Source: Clavibacter michiganensis subsp. tessellarius (GTDB lineage Bacteria > Actinomycetota > Actinomycetes > Actinomycetales > Microbacteriaceae). From it: a stretch of DNA of 64,000 nucleotides. A program made the position numbers and the translations under genes. The stretch is from the NCBI RefSeq assembly GCF_021922985.1, contig NZ_CP040788.1, positions 1 through 64,000 of the forward strand, written 5' to 3'. Each line of letters opens with the position of its first letter. Position 1 is the first letter of the stretch. The notes below the pieces were generated by a model. It saw only the letters and a program-made list of their open reading frames with translations. It was not told the DNA's origin and did no database searches. Shown piece after piece: positions 10,471 to 21,337 of the stretch.

Positions 10471-10653
10471 ATGGATGCTTTCTGGGCGAGCGCGATCTGG
10501 TCGATCCTCCCCACCCTCGGCGTGGGGCTGATCTTCTGGTTCATCATGCGCGCCGTCATCCAGGCGGACAAGCAGGAGCGCAAGGCCTACGCCGCCATCG
10601 AGGCGAAGGAGCGCGCCCGCATGGGCGTGCCCGCGCCCGACGCCGACCGCTGA
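10471..10653 (+). CDS. 60-residue membrane protein
   Basis: Small protein with one or two N-terminal hydrophobic stretches (residues 5-30, AIWSILPTLGVGLIFWFIMRAVI) and a charged helical tail (QADKQERKAYAAIEAKERAR) likely on the cytosolic side. No Shine-Dalgarno sequence is seen; TATCCT six bases upstream of the ATG fits a leaderless transcript. Similar short lysS-clpC-linked proteins are common in actinobacteria, but I know no function. Confidence 0.72.
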   Translation: MDAFWASAIWSILPTLGVGLIFWFIMRAVIQADKQERKAYAAIEAKERARMGVPAPDADR

Positions 10654-10708
10654 CGGAGCCCGCTCCGCGCATCGGCCCGCGGCCCCGCTCGGCCGCCCCG
10701 CGCATCGC

Positions 10709-10726
10709 GTCACGCCCACGGCGAAC
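10709..10726 (+). promoter_or_regulatory. ClgR-type activator site before clpC
   Basis: GTCACGCCCACGGCGAAC matches the core CGC-N5-GCG-AAC of the ClgR operator as I recall it from corynebacterial clp promoters (one mismatch at the outer W). It lies 82-99 bp upstream of clpC, just before the expected -35; a TACTCT -10 candidate is at 10755-10760. Confidence 0.5.
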
Positions 10727-10807
10727 AGGGGCATGCACTCGTCGGACCCGTCGTTACTCTCTACATATCGGCGCCGGCCCCCTGCCCCGGTGCCCAGGGA
10801 GATACAG

Positions 10808-13318
<2,511 letters not shown>

Positions 13319-13333
13319 CACCCGCACGACCCC

Positions 13334-13371
13334 GACGGCCCGTCGTCCCCGAGAGGGGGCGGCGGGCCGTC
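13334..13371 (+). terminator. Hairpin after clpC
   Basis: GACGGCCCG (13334-13342) pairs with CGGGCCGTC (13363-13371) around a partly paired C/G-rich centre. No T run follows, so it may be only a 3' stabiliser. Confidence 0.6.
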
Positions 13372-13475
13372 GCCGTGTCCGGGGCTGCGCGTGCCCCGGA
13401 GCCGCTGTCGCCCCCGCGTGCGTCGGGCCAGGATGGACTTCGGGCGGAACCGCCCCACGAAGGAGATGCTCGCTG

Positions 13476-14363
13476 ATGAGAATTGCCGTCACCGGAGGCT
13501 CGGGGAAGCTCGGCCGCCACGTCGTGGCCGACCTGCGCGCCCACGGACACGAAGTCACCAACATCGACCAGGTGGGGGAGCGCGGATCCGGCTACGTCCG
13601 CGTCGACACCACCGACTACGGGCAGGTGGTGGACGCGCTCTTCGGCGTCCAGGACCTGCACGACGGGTTCGACGCCGTCGTGCACCTCGCCGCGATCCCG
13701 GCCCCCGCGATCCTGAGCGACGTGGCCACGTTCCACAACAACATGCTCACGAGCTTCAACGTCTTCCAGGCCGCGCGCCGGGCGGGCATCACGAAGGTGG
13801 TCTACGCGTCCAGCGAGACCGTGCTCGGCCTGCCGTTCGACGTGCCGCCGCCGTACATCCCCGTCGACGAGGAGTACCCGGCGCAGCCCAACAGCACCTA
13901 CTCGCTCGTGAAGCACCTCGAGGAGCAGATGGCCATCGAGCTGTGCCGCTGGGATCCGGAGCTGCAGGTCACCGCGCTCCGCTTCTCCAACGTCATGGAC
14001 GTGGACGACTACGACGCGTTCCCCGGGTTCGACGACGACGCGCTCGCGCGCAAGTGGAACCTGTGGGGCTACATCGACGGCCGCGACGGCGCCCAGGCCG
14101 TCCGCAAGGCGCTCGAGCACGACGGGACGGGCTTCGACCGCTTCATCATCGCCAACGCCGACACCGTGATGAGCCGCTCCTCCGCGGAGCTCGCCGCCGA
14201 GGTCTTCCCCGGCGTCGAGGTCACGAAGGAGCTGGGCGAGCACGAGACGCTGCTGTCCATCGACAAGGCGCGCCGGATCCTCGGCTACGAGCCCGAGCAC
14301 ACGTGGCGCGACCACGCGCCGGCCACCACGGGCGACGACCCGGTCGCGGGGCACCCGTCATGA
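13476..14363 (+). CDS. NAD-dependent epimerase/dehydratase
   Basis: Extended short-chain dehydrogenase of 295 residues. The cofactor loop GGSGKLGRHVV is at the N terminus and the catalytic Y-x3-K pair is YSLVK in NSTYSLVKHLEEQ. The substrate is not evident; the family acts mostly on nucleotide sugars. AAGGAG precedes the ATG at a workable distance. The stop overlaps the aldo/keto reductase start by 4 bp, so both are probably one transcript dealing with one carbohydrate or carbonyl substrate. Confidence 0.88.
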   Translation: MRIAVTGGSGKLGRHVVADLRAHGHEVTNIDQVGERGSGYVRVDTTDYGQVVDALFGVQDLHDGFDAVVHLAAIPAPAILSDVATFHNNMLTSFNVFQAARRAGITKVVYASSETVLGLPFDVPPPYIPVDEEYPAQPNSTYSLVKHLEEQMAIELCRWDPELQVTALRFSNVMDVDDYDAFPGFDDDALARKWNLWGYIDGRDGAQAVRKALEHDGTGFDRFIIANADTVMSRSSAELAAEVFPGVEVTKELGEHETLLSIDKARRILGYEPEHTWRDHAPATTGDDPVAGHPS

Positions 14364-15337
14364 GGTACGTCAAGCTCGGGAGCACGGGCACCGAGGTCTC
14401 CGCCATCGCGCTCGGCTGCATGAGCTACGGCGAGCCGACGCGCGGCAACCACGCGTGGACGCTCTCCGAGGAGGACTCGCGGCCGCTCATCCGCCGCGCG
14501 GTCGAGCTCGGGATCACCTTCTTCGACACGGCAAACGTCTACTCCGACGGGTCGAGCGAGGAGATCACCGGCCGCGCCCTGACGGAGCTCACGAGGCGCG
14601 AGGAGGTGGTCATCGCCACCAAGGTGCACGGCGCCATGGGGGAGGGGCCGAACTCGCGCGGGCTGTCGCGGAAGCACATCATGTGGCAGATCGACGAGAG
14701 CCTCCGCCGGCTCGGCACGGACTACGTCGACCTGTACCAGATCCACCGCTTCGACCCGGCGACGCCGCTCGAGGAGACGCTCGAGGCGCTCGACGACCTC
14801 GTGCGCGCCGGCAAGGTGCGCTACCTCGGCGCCTCGTCGATGGACGCGTGGCGGTTCTCGAAGGCGCTGCACCTCCAGCGGGAGCACGGCTGGGCGCGGT
14901 TCGTCACGATGCAGGACCACTACAACCTCGTCAACCGCGAGGAGGAGCGCGAGATGCTGCCCCTCTGCGCCGACGAGGGCGTCGGATCCCTGCCGTGGAG
15001 CCCGCTCGCCCGCGGCCGCCTCACCCGCGACTGGGACGCGACGACCGACCGGAGCGCGACCGACGAGTTCGGGAAGACGCTCTACTCCGCGCAGGAGGAC
15101 TCCGACCGTCGGGTCGCCGCAGCGGTGGCGGAGGTCGCCGAGGCGCGCGGGGTGCCGCGCGCGCAGGTGGCGCTCGCGTGGGTCTCGCGGAACCCCGTCG
15201 TCACCGCGCCCATCGTGGGCGGCACGAAGGTGTCGCACATCGAGGACGCGGTCGCGTCGCTGGACCTCGAGCTGACGGACGACGAGGTGTCCCTGCTCGA
15301 GGAGCACTACGTGCCGCACGCGGTCGTCGGCTACTAG
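14360..15337 (+). CDS. Aldo/keto reductase
   Basis: NADPH-dependent carbonyl reductase of 325 residues with the (beta/alpha)8 fold. The catalytic tetrad is visible as Asp and Tyr in FFDTANVYSDGSSEE, Lys in IATKVHG and His in YQIHRFDP. The C-terminal APIVGGTKVSHIEDA is the cofactor-phosphate loop. Length and motifs fit the YajO/general stress AKR group. Natural substrate unknown; coupled with the upstream epimerase-like gene. Confidence 0.92.
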   Translation: MRYVKLGSTGTEVSAIALGCMSYGEPTRGNHAWTLSEEDSRPLIRRAVELGITFFDTANVYSDGSSEEITGRALTELTRREEVVIATKVHGAMGEGPNSRGLSRKHIMWQIDESLRRLGTDYVDLYQIHRFDPATPLEETLEALDDLVRAGKVRYLGASSMDAWRFSKALHLQREHGWARFVTMQDHYNLVNREEEREMLPLCADEGVGSLPWSPLARGRLTRDWDATTDRSATDEFGKTLYSAQEDSDRRVAAAVAEVAEARGVPRAQVALAWVSRNPVVTAPIVGGTKVSHIEDAVASLDLELTDDEVSLLEEHYVPHAVVGY

Positions 15338-15367
15338 CCGCGCCGGGGACCGCCCGCGCCCGCCGAC

Positions 15368-15396
15368 TTGCGCGGGCGGTCCCCGTCACCTACTCT
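15368..15396 (+). promoter_or_regulatory. Sigma-70-type promoter of rplJ-rplL
   Basis: -35 TTGCGC (15368-15373) and -10 TACTCT (15391-15396) are separated by exactly 17 nt. Start near 15403 would give a leader of about 235 nt. Confidence 0.72.
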
Positions 15397-15402
15397 GATC
15401 GA

Positions 15403-15638
15403 AGCCACAGACCGCTGGTCGTCGGCGTGCCTCCGCGAGGGGATGCGCCGGACGAAGGTTCACTCAGGTGAAGGCCCGCGCAGGTGATCGAAGCACGATG
15501 CAGCGCATGCCCCGAGGGCCTGCGCGACACTCCCGCTCCGGCCTCCTGCGCCGGAGCGTTTTCCATGTGTGCAGCCGGGGGCTGCCAGCACCTCGCACCG
15601 CTTCCGCGGTGTCGGGGAACCACGTGATAAGGAGTGCC
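15403..15638 (+). other. Long untranslated leader of rplJ (L10 leader candidate)
   Basis: About 235 nt without a convincing gene. It ends with a strong hairpin plus T run (separate entry) and the GGAG of rplJ. Position and length match the autoregulatory L10(L12)4-binding leaders known before rplJ; the exact kink-turn motif was not resolved by eye. Confidence 0.55.
15534..15562 (+). terminator. Intrinsic attenuator in the rplJ leader
   Basis: CGCTCCGGC (15534-15542) and GCCGGAGCG (15550-15558) form a perfect 9-bp stem with a 7-nt loop, followed by TTTT. It is about 80 bp before the rplJ start, so readthrough must be regulated or partial. Confidence 0.75.
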
Positions 15639-16154
15639 ATGGCGAACAAGGAAGCCTCGGTCGCCGAGCTGGCGGAGAAGTTCCGCAGCTCGAACGCCGT
15701 ACTGCTCACCGAGTACCGCGGTCTCACCGTTGCCCAGCTCAAGCAGCTGCGGAAGAGCATCAGTGCAGACGCGACCTACGCCGTGGTGAAGAACACGCTG
15801 ACCAAGATCGCGGCGAACCAGGCGGGGATCTCGTCGTTCGACGACGAGCTCGTCGGCCCGTCCGCGATCGCGTTCGTGCACGGCGACACCGTCGCCGTCG
15901 CGAAGGCGCTGCGCACCTTCACCAAGGCCAACCCTCTTCTCGTCGTGAAGGGCGGTTACTTCGACGGCAACCCCCTGACGGCGGACGAGGTGAACAAGCT
16001 CGCCGACCTCGAGTCGCGGGAGGTGCTGCTGGGCAAGCTCGCCGGCGCCTTCAAGGCCTCGCTCTTCGGCGCGGCGTACCTGTTCAACGCACCGCTCTCG
16101 CAGGCCGTACGCACCGTCGAGGCGCTGCGCGAGAAGCAGGAATCGGCTCAGTAG
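15639..16154 (+). CDS. rplJ: 50S ribosomal protein L10
   Basis: Stalk-base protein that anchors L7/L12 dimers on the large subunit. The 171-residue product begins [15 protein letters not shown] and has the family [16 protein letters not shown] segment and a C-terminal helix for L12 binding. GGAG sits 5 nt before the ATG. First gene of the two-gene rplJL operon, with its own promoter and an attenuator-bearing leader. Confidence 0.98.
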   Translation: MANKEASVAELAEKFRSSNAVLLTEYRGLTVAQLKQLRKSISADATYAVVKNTLTKIAANQAGISSFDDELVGPSAIAFVHGDTVAVAKALRTFTKANPLLVVKGGYFDGNPLTADEVNKLADLESREVLLGKLAGAFKASLFGAAYLFNAPLSQAVRTVEALREKQESAQ

Positions 16155-16228
16155 CACCCCTCGGGTCCCATCCCCGGGGCGCGATGCACTGATCCACCAG
16201 ACAACACACCAACCCAAGGAGAATCACC

Positions 16229-16612
16229 ATGGCAAAGCTCTCTAACGACGAGCTCATCGAGGCCTTCAAGGAGCTCACGCTCATCGAGCTCAGCGACTTC
16301 GTCAAGAAGTTCGAGGAGGTCTTCGAGGTCACCGCCGCGGCGCCCGTCGCCGCCGCCGCCGCCCCCGGCGCCGCTGCCCCCGCGGAGGAGGTCGAGGAGA
16401 AGACGTCCTTCGACGTCATCCTCGAGGCCGCCGGCGACAAGAAGATCCAGGTCATCAAGGAGGTGCGCGCCCTCACCAGCCTCGGCCTCGGTGAGGCGAA
16501 GGCCCTCGTCGACGGAGCCCCCAAGCCCGTCCTGGAGGGTGCCAACAAGGAGGCCGCCGACAAGGCGAAGGCCCAGCTCGAGGCCGCGGGCGCGACGGTC
16601 TCCGTCAAGTAG
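16229..16612 (+). CDS. rplL: 50S ribosomal protein L7/L12
   Basis: Stalk protein that recruits and stimulates translational GTPases. At 127 residues it shows the N-terminal dimerisation helix pair, a long Ala-rich hinge ([19 protein letters not shown]) and the conserved C-terminal domain ([30 protein letters not shown]). AAGGAG precedes the ATG. The 74-bp gap after rplJ allows separate adjustment of the four-to-one L12:L10 ratio. Confidence 0.98.
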   Translation: MAKLSNDELIEAFKELTLIELSDFVKKFEEVFEVTAAAPVAAAAAPGAAAPAEEVEEKTSFDVILEAAGDKKIQVIKEVRALTSLGLGEAKALVDGAPKPVLEGANKEAADKAKAQLEAAGATVSVK

Positions 16613-16633
16613 CTCGCACCACCGCACAGCGCT

Positions 16634-16668
16634 CAGGGCGCCGATCCCCTCAGGGGGTCGGCGCCCTG
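16634..16668 (+). terminator. Terminator of rplJ-rplL
   Basis: CAGGGCGCCGA (16634-16644) pairs perfectly with TCGGCGCCCTG (16658-16668); C/G pairs extend the stem inward. Short T-containing tail follows. Confidence 0.85.
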
Positions 16669-16715
16669 CGTCGTTCCCGGACGTGGTGATCGCCCGCATC
16701 CGGCCGGGACACTGC

Positions 16716-16744
16716 TCGACATATGCATAGCCCAGCTATATGCT
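16716..16744 (+). promoter_or_regulatory. Leaderless promoter and operator of marR
   Basis: -35 TCGACA (16716-16721), 17-nt spacer, -10 TATGCT (16739-16744), then 6 nt to the ATG at 16751. An inverted repeat CATAGC-CCA-GCTATATG lies between the boxes, the expected place for an autorepressor site. Confidence 0.62.
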
Positions 16745-16750
16745 GGATCC

Positions 16751-17200
16751 ATGACCTCGCCCGATCCCGACCTGCGCGCCCTCCTCGGCGACCTCGTCAC
16801 GGCCGGCCACCGGCTCACCCGCCTGGCGGCGCACGAGGTCGGCGGCACGAGCTCGCCCGCCGTCTGGCGCACGCTCTCCGTGCTCGTGAGCTGGCCCGGC
16901 GGGATGCGCCTCGGCGTGCTCGCCGAGCGCAGCCGCGTCGCGCAGCCCACGACGACCAAGATCGTGCGCTCGCTCGTGGCCCAGGGGTGGATCGCGCAGG
17001 TGACGGACCCGTCCGACGCCCGGGCGACGCTCCTCGAGATCACGCCGGCGGGGGAGGCCGCGCTCGACGACTGGCGCGACCGGCTCGCCACCGCCCTCGT
17101 GCCGCGCTTCGCCGACCTCCCGGCCGACGACGTGGCCGTGATCGCGCGGGCCGTCGAGCTCGTGCTGGCGCGAGTCGACCGCGCGCCCGCCGACGGCTGA
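16751..17200 (+). CDS. MarR-family regulator
   Basis: A 149-residue winged-helix dimer-type repressor. The DNA-recognition region is LAERSRVAQPTTTKIVRSLVAQGWI, the wing DPSDARATLLEITPAGEAAL, and flanking helices supply the dimer interface. It is followed 93 bp later by a multidrug-type MFS gene in the same direction, the usual partner. The start needs no ribosome-binding site if the transcript is leaderless. The effector is unknown. Confidence 0.9.
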   Translation: MTSPDPDLRALLGDLVTAGHRLTRLAAHEVGGTSSPAVWRTLSVLVSWPGGMRLGVLAERSRVAQPTTTKIVRSLVAQGWIAQVTDPSDARATLLEITPAGEAALDDWRDRLATALVPRFADLPADDVAVIARAVELVLARVDRAPADG

Positions 17201-17293
17201 CCGCCACCCGCACCGGTCGCCGGCGCACCGGCGGCGCGTCCGCGCGCCGTCACCCATCCATCCGCATCGAATCCAGGAGGCGACACCGCACCC

Positions 17294-18526
17294 GTGTCCA
17301 CCCAGCCGCACGCGTCGTTCCGCGACATCTTCCGCCAGCCCCGCTCCGTCTTCGCCGTCGCGTTCGCGTGCGTCATCGCGTTCATGGGCATCGGCCTCGT
17401 CGACCCGATCCTCCCCGCCATCGCCGAGAGCCTCGACGCCACCGCCACCGAGACCGAGCTGCTCTTCACGAGCTACCTGCTCGTGACGGGGCTCGCGATG
17501 CTCATCACCAGCTGGATCTCCAGCCGCATCGGCGCCAAGCGCACCCTCCTCATCGGCCTGGCGATCATCGTCGTCTTCGCCGCCGCCGCGGGCCTCTCGC
17601 AGGACGTGGAGTCGGTCATCGGCTTCCGCGCCGGCTGGGGCCTCGGCAACGCGCTCTTCATCTCCACGGCGCTCGCGACCATCGTCGGATCCGCGTCCGG
17701 CGGCACGGCGTCGGCCATCGTGCTCTACGAGGCGGCGCTCGGCCTCGGCATCGCGGTCGGCCCGCTGCTCGGCGGGCTCCTCGGCAGCTGGAGCTGGCGC
17801 GGCCCGTTCTTCGGCACCGCGACCCTGATGGCCGTCGGCTTCCTCGCGATCGCGGCACTCCTCGGGAAGGACACGGCGCCCCGGTCGCCCATGCGCCTGT
17901 CGGCCCCGATCCGCGCGCTCGGCACGCCCGCCCTCGCGGTGCTCGCCGCCGCCGCGCTCTTCTACAACATCGGCTTCTTCGTGCTGCTGGCCTACTCGCC
18001 GTTCCCGCTCGGCTTCGACGCCATCGGCCTCGGCCTCACGTTCTTCGGCTGGGGCGTGGGCCTCGCCGTGACGTCCGTGCTCGTCGCGCCGCTGCTCACG
18101 CGCCGGATGGCCCGTACCTCCGTCCTCCGGCTCGTGCTGCCGCTCCTCGCCGTGGACCTCGCGGCGGCCGGCCTCGTGGTGCGGTCGGCGGCCGGCCTCG
18201 TGGTCTGCATCGTCGTGGGCGGGCTCCTGCTGGGCATCCTCAACACGGTCCTCACGGAGTGCGTGATGGAGGCGACCGACCACCCGCGGAGCGTCGCCTC
18301 GTCCGCCTACTCGTCCGTGCGCTTCCTCGGCGGGGCCATCGCGCCGCCCGCCGCGACCGAGCTCGCGCGGATCTTCTCGGACGCGGCGCCGTACTACGCC
18401 GCGGCCGGATCCGTGCTCGTCGCCCTCGTGATCGTGGTGGCCGGCCACCGCTGGCTGCGCCGGGTCGACGCCCAGCCCGTCGACGCGCTCGAGGAGGCCC
18501 AGGCCGTCACGGCCGGCGACGCCTGA
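17294..18526 (+). CDS. MFS efflux transporter
   Basis: Twelve-helix major facilitator of 410 residues. The first loop carries the motif A remnant ISSRIGAKRTLLIGL and helix five the drug/proton antiporter-like motif YEAALGLGIAVGPLLGGLLG, so drug or metabolite export is likely. GTG start at 17294 is preceded by AGGAGGCGAC. Placed behind marR and probably derepressed with it. It ends at a hairpin shared with the convergent LacI gene. Confidence 0.9.
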   Translation: MSTQPHASFRDIFRQPRSVFAVAFACVIAFMGIGLVDPILPAIAESLDATATETELLFTSYLLVTGLAMLITSWISSRIGAKRTLLIGLAIIVVFAAAAGLSQDVESVIGFRAGWGLGNALFISTALATIVGSASGGTASAIVLYEAALGLGIAVGPLLGGLLGSWSWRGPFFGTATLMAVGFLAIAALLGKDTAPRSPMRLSAPIRALGTPALAVLAAAALFYNIGFFVLLAYSPFPLGFDAIGLGLTFFGWGVGLAVTSVLVAPLLTRRMARTSVLRLVLPLLAVDLAAAGLVVRSAAGLVVCIVVGGLLLGILNTVLTECVMEATDHPRSVASSAYSSVRFLGGAIAPPAATELARIFSDAAPYYAAAGSVLVALVIVVAGHRWLRRVDAQPVDALEEAQAVTAGDA

Positions 18527-18556
18527 GGCCGCCCCGCGGATCCGCCGCGCCCCGGA

Positions 18557-18581
18557 CCCGCCGGCCTACGACGCCGGCGGG
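18557..18581. terminator. Bidirectional terminator, MFS / LacI
   Basis: CCCGCCGGC (18557-18565) pairs with GCCGGCGGG (18573-18581), 7-nt loop. The loop contains the stop codon of the minus-strand LacI gene. Confidence 0.6.
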
Positions 18582-19585
18582 CTCGGGGGCGCCGTCGTGC
18601 TGCCGCGCGCGGCGAAGTCGACCGGCATGGTGCAGGTGCGCTCGGGCGCCCCCGCCGGCGCGAGCCCCTCGAGGACCATGCCCACCGCCGTGCGCCCCTG
18701 CTGCCGCGGATGCTGCTCGACGGTCGTGAGCCCGAACAGGGGCGCGAGCGCGTGCCCGTCGATGCCCGCCACGGAGAGCTCGGCCGGCACCGCGATGCCG
18801 AGCTGCCGCGCCGCGAGGATCGTGCCGATGGCGATCTCGTCCGAGGCCGCGAACACCGCGGTCGGCCGGGTGCGCGGGTCCGCGAGCAGCCGCATGGCGG
18901 AGACGTAGCCGCCCTCGATGGTGAAGTCGGCGGTGGCGAAGCGGGCCTCGAGGCCGCGCGGATCCGCATCGATCGCCGCCCGGTACCCGGCGAGCCGCTT
19001 GGCGTGCACGAAGAACGCCATCTGCGCGTGCAGGTCGCCGCCGAGGTGCACGACGCGCGCGTGCCCGAGGCTCAGCAGGTGCTCCGTCGCGAGCCGGGCC
19101 GCGGCCTCGTCGTCGATGCTGAGCGTGCTCATGCCCTCTACGGGCCCGCCGACCCCGACGAGCGGCTTGTCGAGGCATCGGAGCCGCACGACCTCGGCGG
19201 CGGTGAGCGCCACGCTCACGGCGATGACGGCGTCCACGCGCTTGCGCACGAGGAAGTACTCGAAGACCTTGCGGCGCTGCTCCGGGTCGTCGGTGAGGCG
19301 GTACAGCGTGAGGTCGTAGTCGGCCTCGATCAGCGCCTCCTCGATGCCCTCCAGCAGCTCCGCGAAGAACCACCGGTTGATGAAGGGCAGCACGACGCCG
19401 ACGTTCTTCGACTGGCCCGTCACGAGGCTCGACGCGTTCGAGGAGACGACGTACCCGATGTCGGCGGCGGCCTGCGCCACGCGGGCGCGCGTGGTGGGGG
19501 AGACGTAGCCGCGGCCGCTGAGCGCGCGGGAGGCCGTGGCCTTCGAGACCCCGGCCAGGCGGGCGACGTCGATGATCGCGCTCAT
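18566..19585 (-). CDS. LacI-family repressor of the adjacent importer
   Basis: 339-residue regulator. The N-terminal HTH is IDVARLAGVSKATASRALSGRGYVSPTTRARV with the hinge SNASSLVTG, followed by a periplasmic-binding-like ligand domain (VGVVLPFINRWFFAELL, FAASDEIAIGTI). GGGAGGG is just upstream of the start; longer upstream starts in this frame would only add sequence rich in Arg and Gly. It is divergent from an ABC sugar importer, and two GGAA-N4-TTCC operators lie between them, so it probably represses both genes until an oligosaccharide binds. Confidence 0.92.
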   Translation of the reverse strand: MSAIIDVARLAGVSKATASRALSGRGYVSPTTRARVAQAAADIGYVVSSNASSLVTGQSKNVGVVLPFINRWFFAELLEGIEEALIEADYDLTLYRLTDDPEQRRKVFEYFLVRKRVDAVIAVSVALTAAEVVRLRCLDKPLVGVGGPVEGMSTLSIDDEAAARLATEHLLSLGHARVVHLGGDLHAQMAFFVHAKRLAGYRAAIDADPRGLEARFATADFTIEGGYVSAMRLLADPRTRPTAVFAASDEIAIGTILAARQLGIAVPAELSVAGIDGHALAPLFGLTTVEQHPRQQGRTAVGMVLEGLAPAGAPERTCTMPVDFAARGSTTAPPSPPAS

Positions 19586-19636
19586 CGCCCTCCCTCCATC
19601 GGGTCCCGCTGGGACCCGCCGCCTCGCGCGAGCACG

Positions 19637-19648
19637 GGAAGCGGTTCC
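19637..19648. promoter_or_regulatory. LacI operator, site 1
   Basis: GGAAGCGGTTCC, one central mismatch from the perfect palindrome at 19781; nearer to the lacI start, consistent with autoregulation. Confidence 0.55.
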
Positions 19649-19771
19649 AGGACGGAGGGGGTCGCCCTCCGATGATGGACCATCCCGGCGCCCTCCGCCC
19701 AGCGCGGCGAGGGAGAAGTAGACCGTTTCGTTATCGGATGCACCTTGCCGCCACCTGCGAGCTCCCCTACG

Positions 19772-19800
19772 TTGACCTGTGGAACCGGTTCCCCAAATGG
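19772..19800 (+). promoter_or_regulatory. Importer promoter with embedded LacI operator
   Basis: TTGACC (19772-19777) forms a -35; 17 nt later is a weak -10 (AAATGG). The spacer contains the perfect palindrome GGAACCGGTTCC (19781-19792), typical of a LacI/MalR operator. Confidence 0.65.
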
Positions 19801-19893
19801 GGGAAAGGGTTCCGGCGACGGCGCCCCACCTGCCGTCGCGCGCACCACGGGAAGGCGGGTCAGCCCGCATCCCTCGATGAAGAGGAGACGCAC

Positions 19894-21255
19894 ATGGGCC
19901 ACGCCCTATTCCGACGTCGCTTCGCGGCACCCCTCGCAGCGGTCGGCATCGCCGGCCTCGCGCTCACGGGCTGCACGGGCGACATCGCCGCCGAGGACAA
20001 GGCGGACACCGACTGCACGCCGTACTCGTCGTACGGCACGTTCGACGGAGCCGACGTCAGCATCGGCGGCACGATCCAGGACGACGAGGCCGACCGCCTC
20101 GTCGAGTCGTGGAAGGACTTCGAGTCCTGCACGGGCATCACCGTGAACTACCAGGGCACCAAGGAGTTCGAGGCGCAGATCGCCGTCCTCGCGGAGGGCG
20201 ACTCGGCGCCGGACATCGGGATCATCCCGCAGCCGGGCCTCTTCAACGTCCTCGCCTCGAAGGGCTACCTCCAGGCGGCCCCCGCGGCCGTCGAGGAGAA
20301 CGTCGACAAGGGCTGGTCCACCGACTGGAAGGGCTACGGCACCGTCGACGGCACCTTCTACGGCGCGCCGCTCATGGCGAGCGTCAAGGGCTACGTCTGG
20401 TACTCGCCGAGCGAGTTCGAGGAGAAGGGCTACGAGATCCCGAAGTCCACCTCCGAGCTGATGGACCTCACGAAGAAGATCGCGGACGAGGGCGACCACA
20501 AGCCCTGGTGCGTCGGCATCGGCTCCGGCGACGCCACCGGCTGGGCCGGCACGGACTGGATCGAGGACTACGTGCTCCGCGAGGCCGGCCCCGACACCTA
20601 CGACAAGTGGGTCAGCCACGAGATCCCGTTCAACGACCCCGCGATCGCGAAGGCGTTCGACGACGTCGGTGAGATCATCAAGAACCCCGACTACGTCAAC
20701 GGCGGCCTCGGCGACGTCTCGTCGATCATCTCCACGGAGTTCGGCGACGCCGGCCTCCCGATCCTCGACGGCACGTGCTCGCTGCACCACCAGGCCTCGT
20801 TCTACGAGGGCTTCTGGAAGAAGGCCGACGGCACCGACGCGAAGGTCTCGCCCGACGGCGACGTCTACGCGTTCCTCCTGCCGCCCACGGCCGAGGGCGA
20901 CTCCACCGCCGTCACCGGCGGCGGCGAGCTCGTCGGCGCCTTCAAGTCGAGCGACGAGATCACCGCGGTGCTCTCCTACCTCTCGAGCGACACCTGGGCG
21001 AACAACCGCGTGAAGCTGGGCGGCGTCATCAGCGCGAACAAGGGGCTCGATCCCGCGAACGCGTCGAGCGACATCCTCAAGCAGAGCATCGAGATCCTCC
21101 AGGACCCGAACGCCACGTTCCGGTTCGACGGCTCGGACCTCATGCCCGGCGCGGTCGGCACCGACTCCTTCTGGAAGGGCATCGTCGGCTGGCTGAGCGG
21201 CGACTCGACCCAGAAGACGGTCGACGCCATCGAGTCGAGCTGGCCCGCGTCCTGA
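19894..21255 (+). CDS. Sugar ABC importer, substrate-binding lipoprotein
   Basis: 453-residue secreted lipoprotein. A basic signal peptide (GHALFRRRFAAPLAAVG) leads to the lipobox LTGC with Cys27 as the lipidated residue. The mature part is a family 1 solute-binding protein (ESWKDFESCTGITVNYQGTK, DIGIIPQPGLFNVLASKGYL), most like alpha-glucoside binding proteins. GAGGAG precedes the ATG. Its stop lies inside the first of three 17-bp tandem repeats, and a 13-bp hairpin separates it from the permeases, which would favour surplus binding protein. Confidence 0.93.
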   Translation: MGHALFRRRFAAPLAAVGIAGLALTGCTGDIAAEDKADTDCTPYSSYGTFDGADVSIGGTIQDDEADRLVESWKDFESCTGITVNYQGTKEFEAQIAVLAEGDSAPDIGIIPQPGLFNVLASKGYLQAAPAAVEENVDKGWSTDWKGYGTVDGTFYGAPLMASVKGYVWYSPSEFEEKGYEIPKSTSELMDLTKKIADEGDHKPWCVGIGSGDATGWAGTDWIEDYVLREAGPDTYDKWVSHEIPFNDPAIAKAFDDVGEIIKNPDYVNGGLGDVSSIISTEFGDAGLPILDGTCSLHHQASFYEGFWKKADGTDAKVSPDGDVYAFLLPPTAEGDSTAVTGGGELVGAFKSSDEITAVLSYLSSDTWANNRVKLGGVISANKGLDPANASSDILKQSIEILQDPNATFRFDGSDLMPGAVGTDSFWKGIVGWLSGDSTQKTVDAIESSWPAS

Positions 21256-21317
21256 TCGACCGCCGGTCCTGATCGACCGCCGGTCCTGATCGACCGCCGG
21301 TCCTGACCGACCGGTAC
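21251..21317 (+). repeat. 17-bp tandem repeats after the binding-protein gene
   Basis: CCTGATCGACCGCCGGT occurs three times without change (21251, 21268, 21285) and a degenerate fourth follows (CCTGACCGACCGGTAC). The first copy contains the TGA stop of the upstream gene. Confidence 0.9.
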
Positions 21318-21337
21318 CCGGCATCCGTGCCGGACCA

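Noticed and set aside
21251..21317. 17-bp repeats considered as an attachment site or CRISPR remnant
   Set aside because: Directly adjacent copies without spacers; no integrase and no tRNA.
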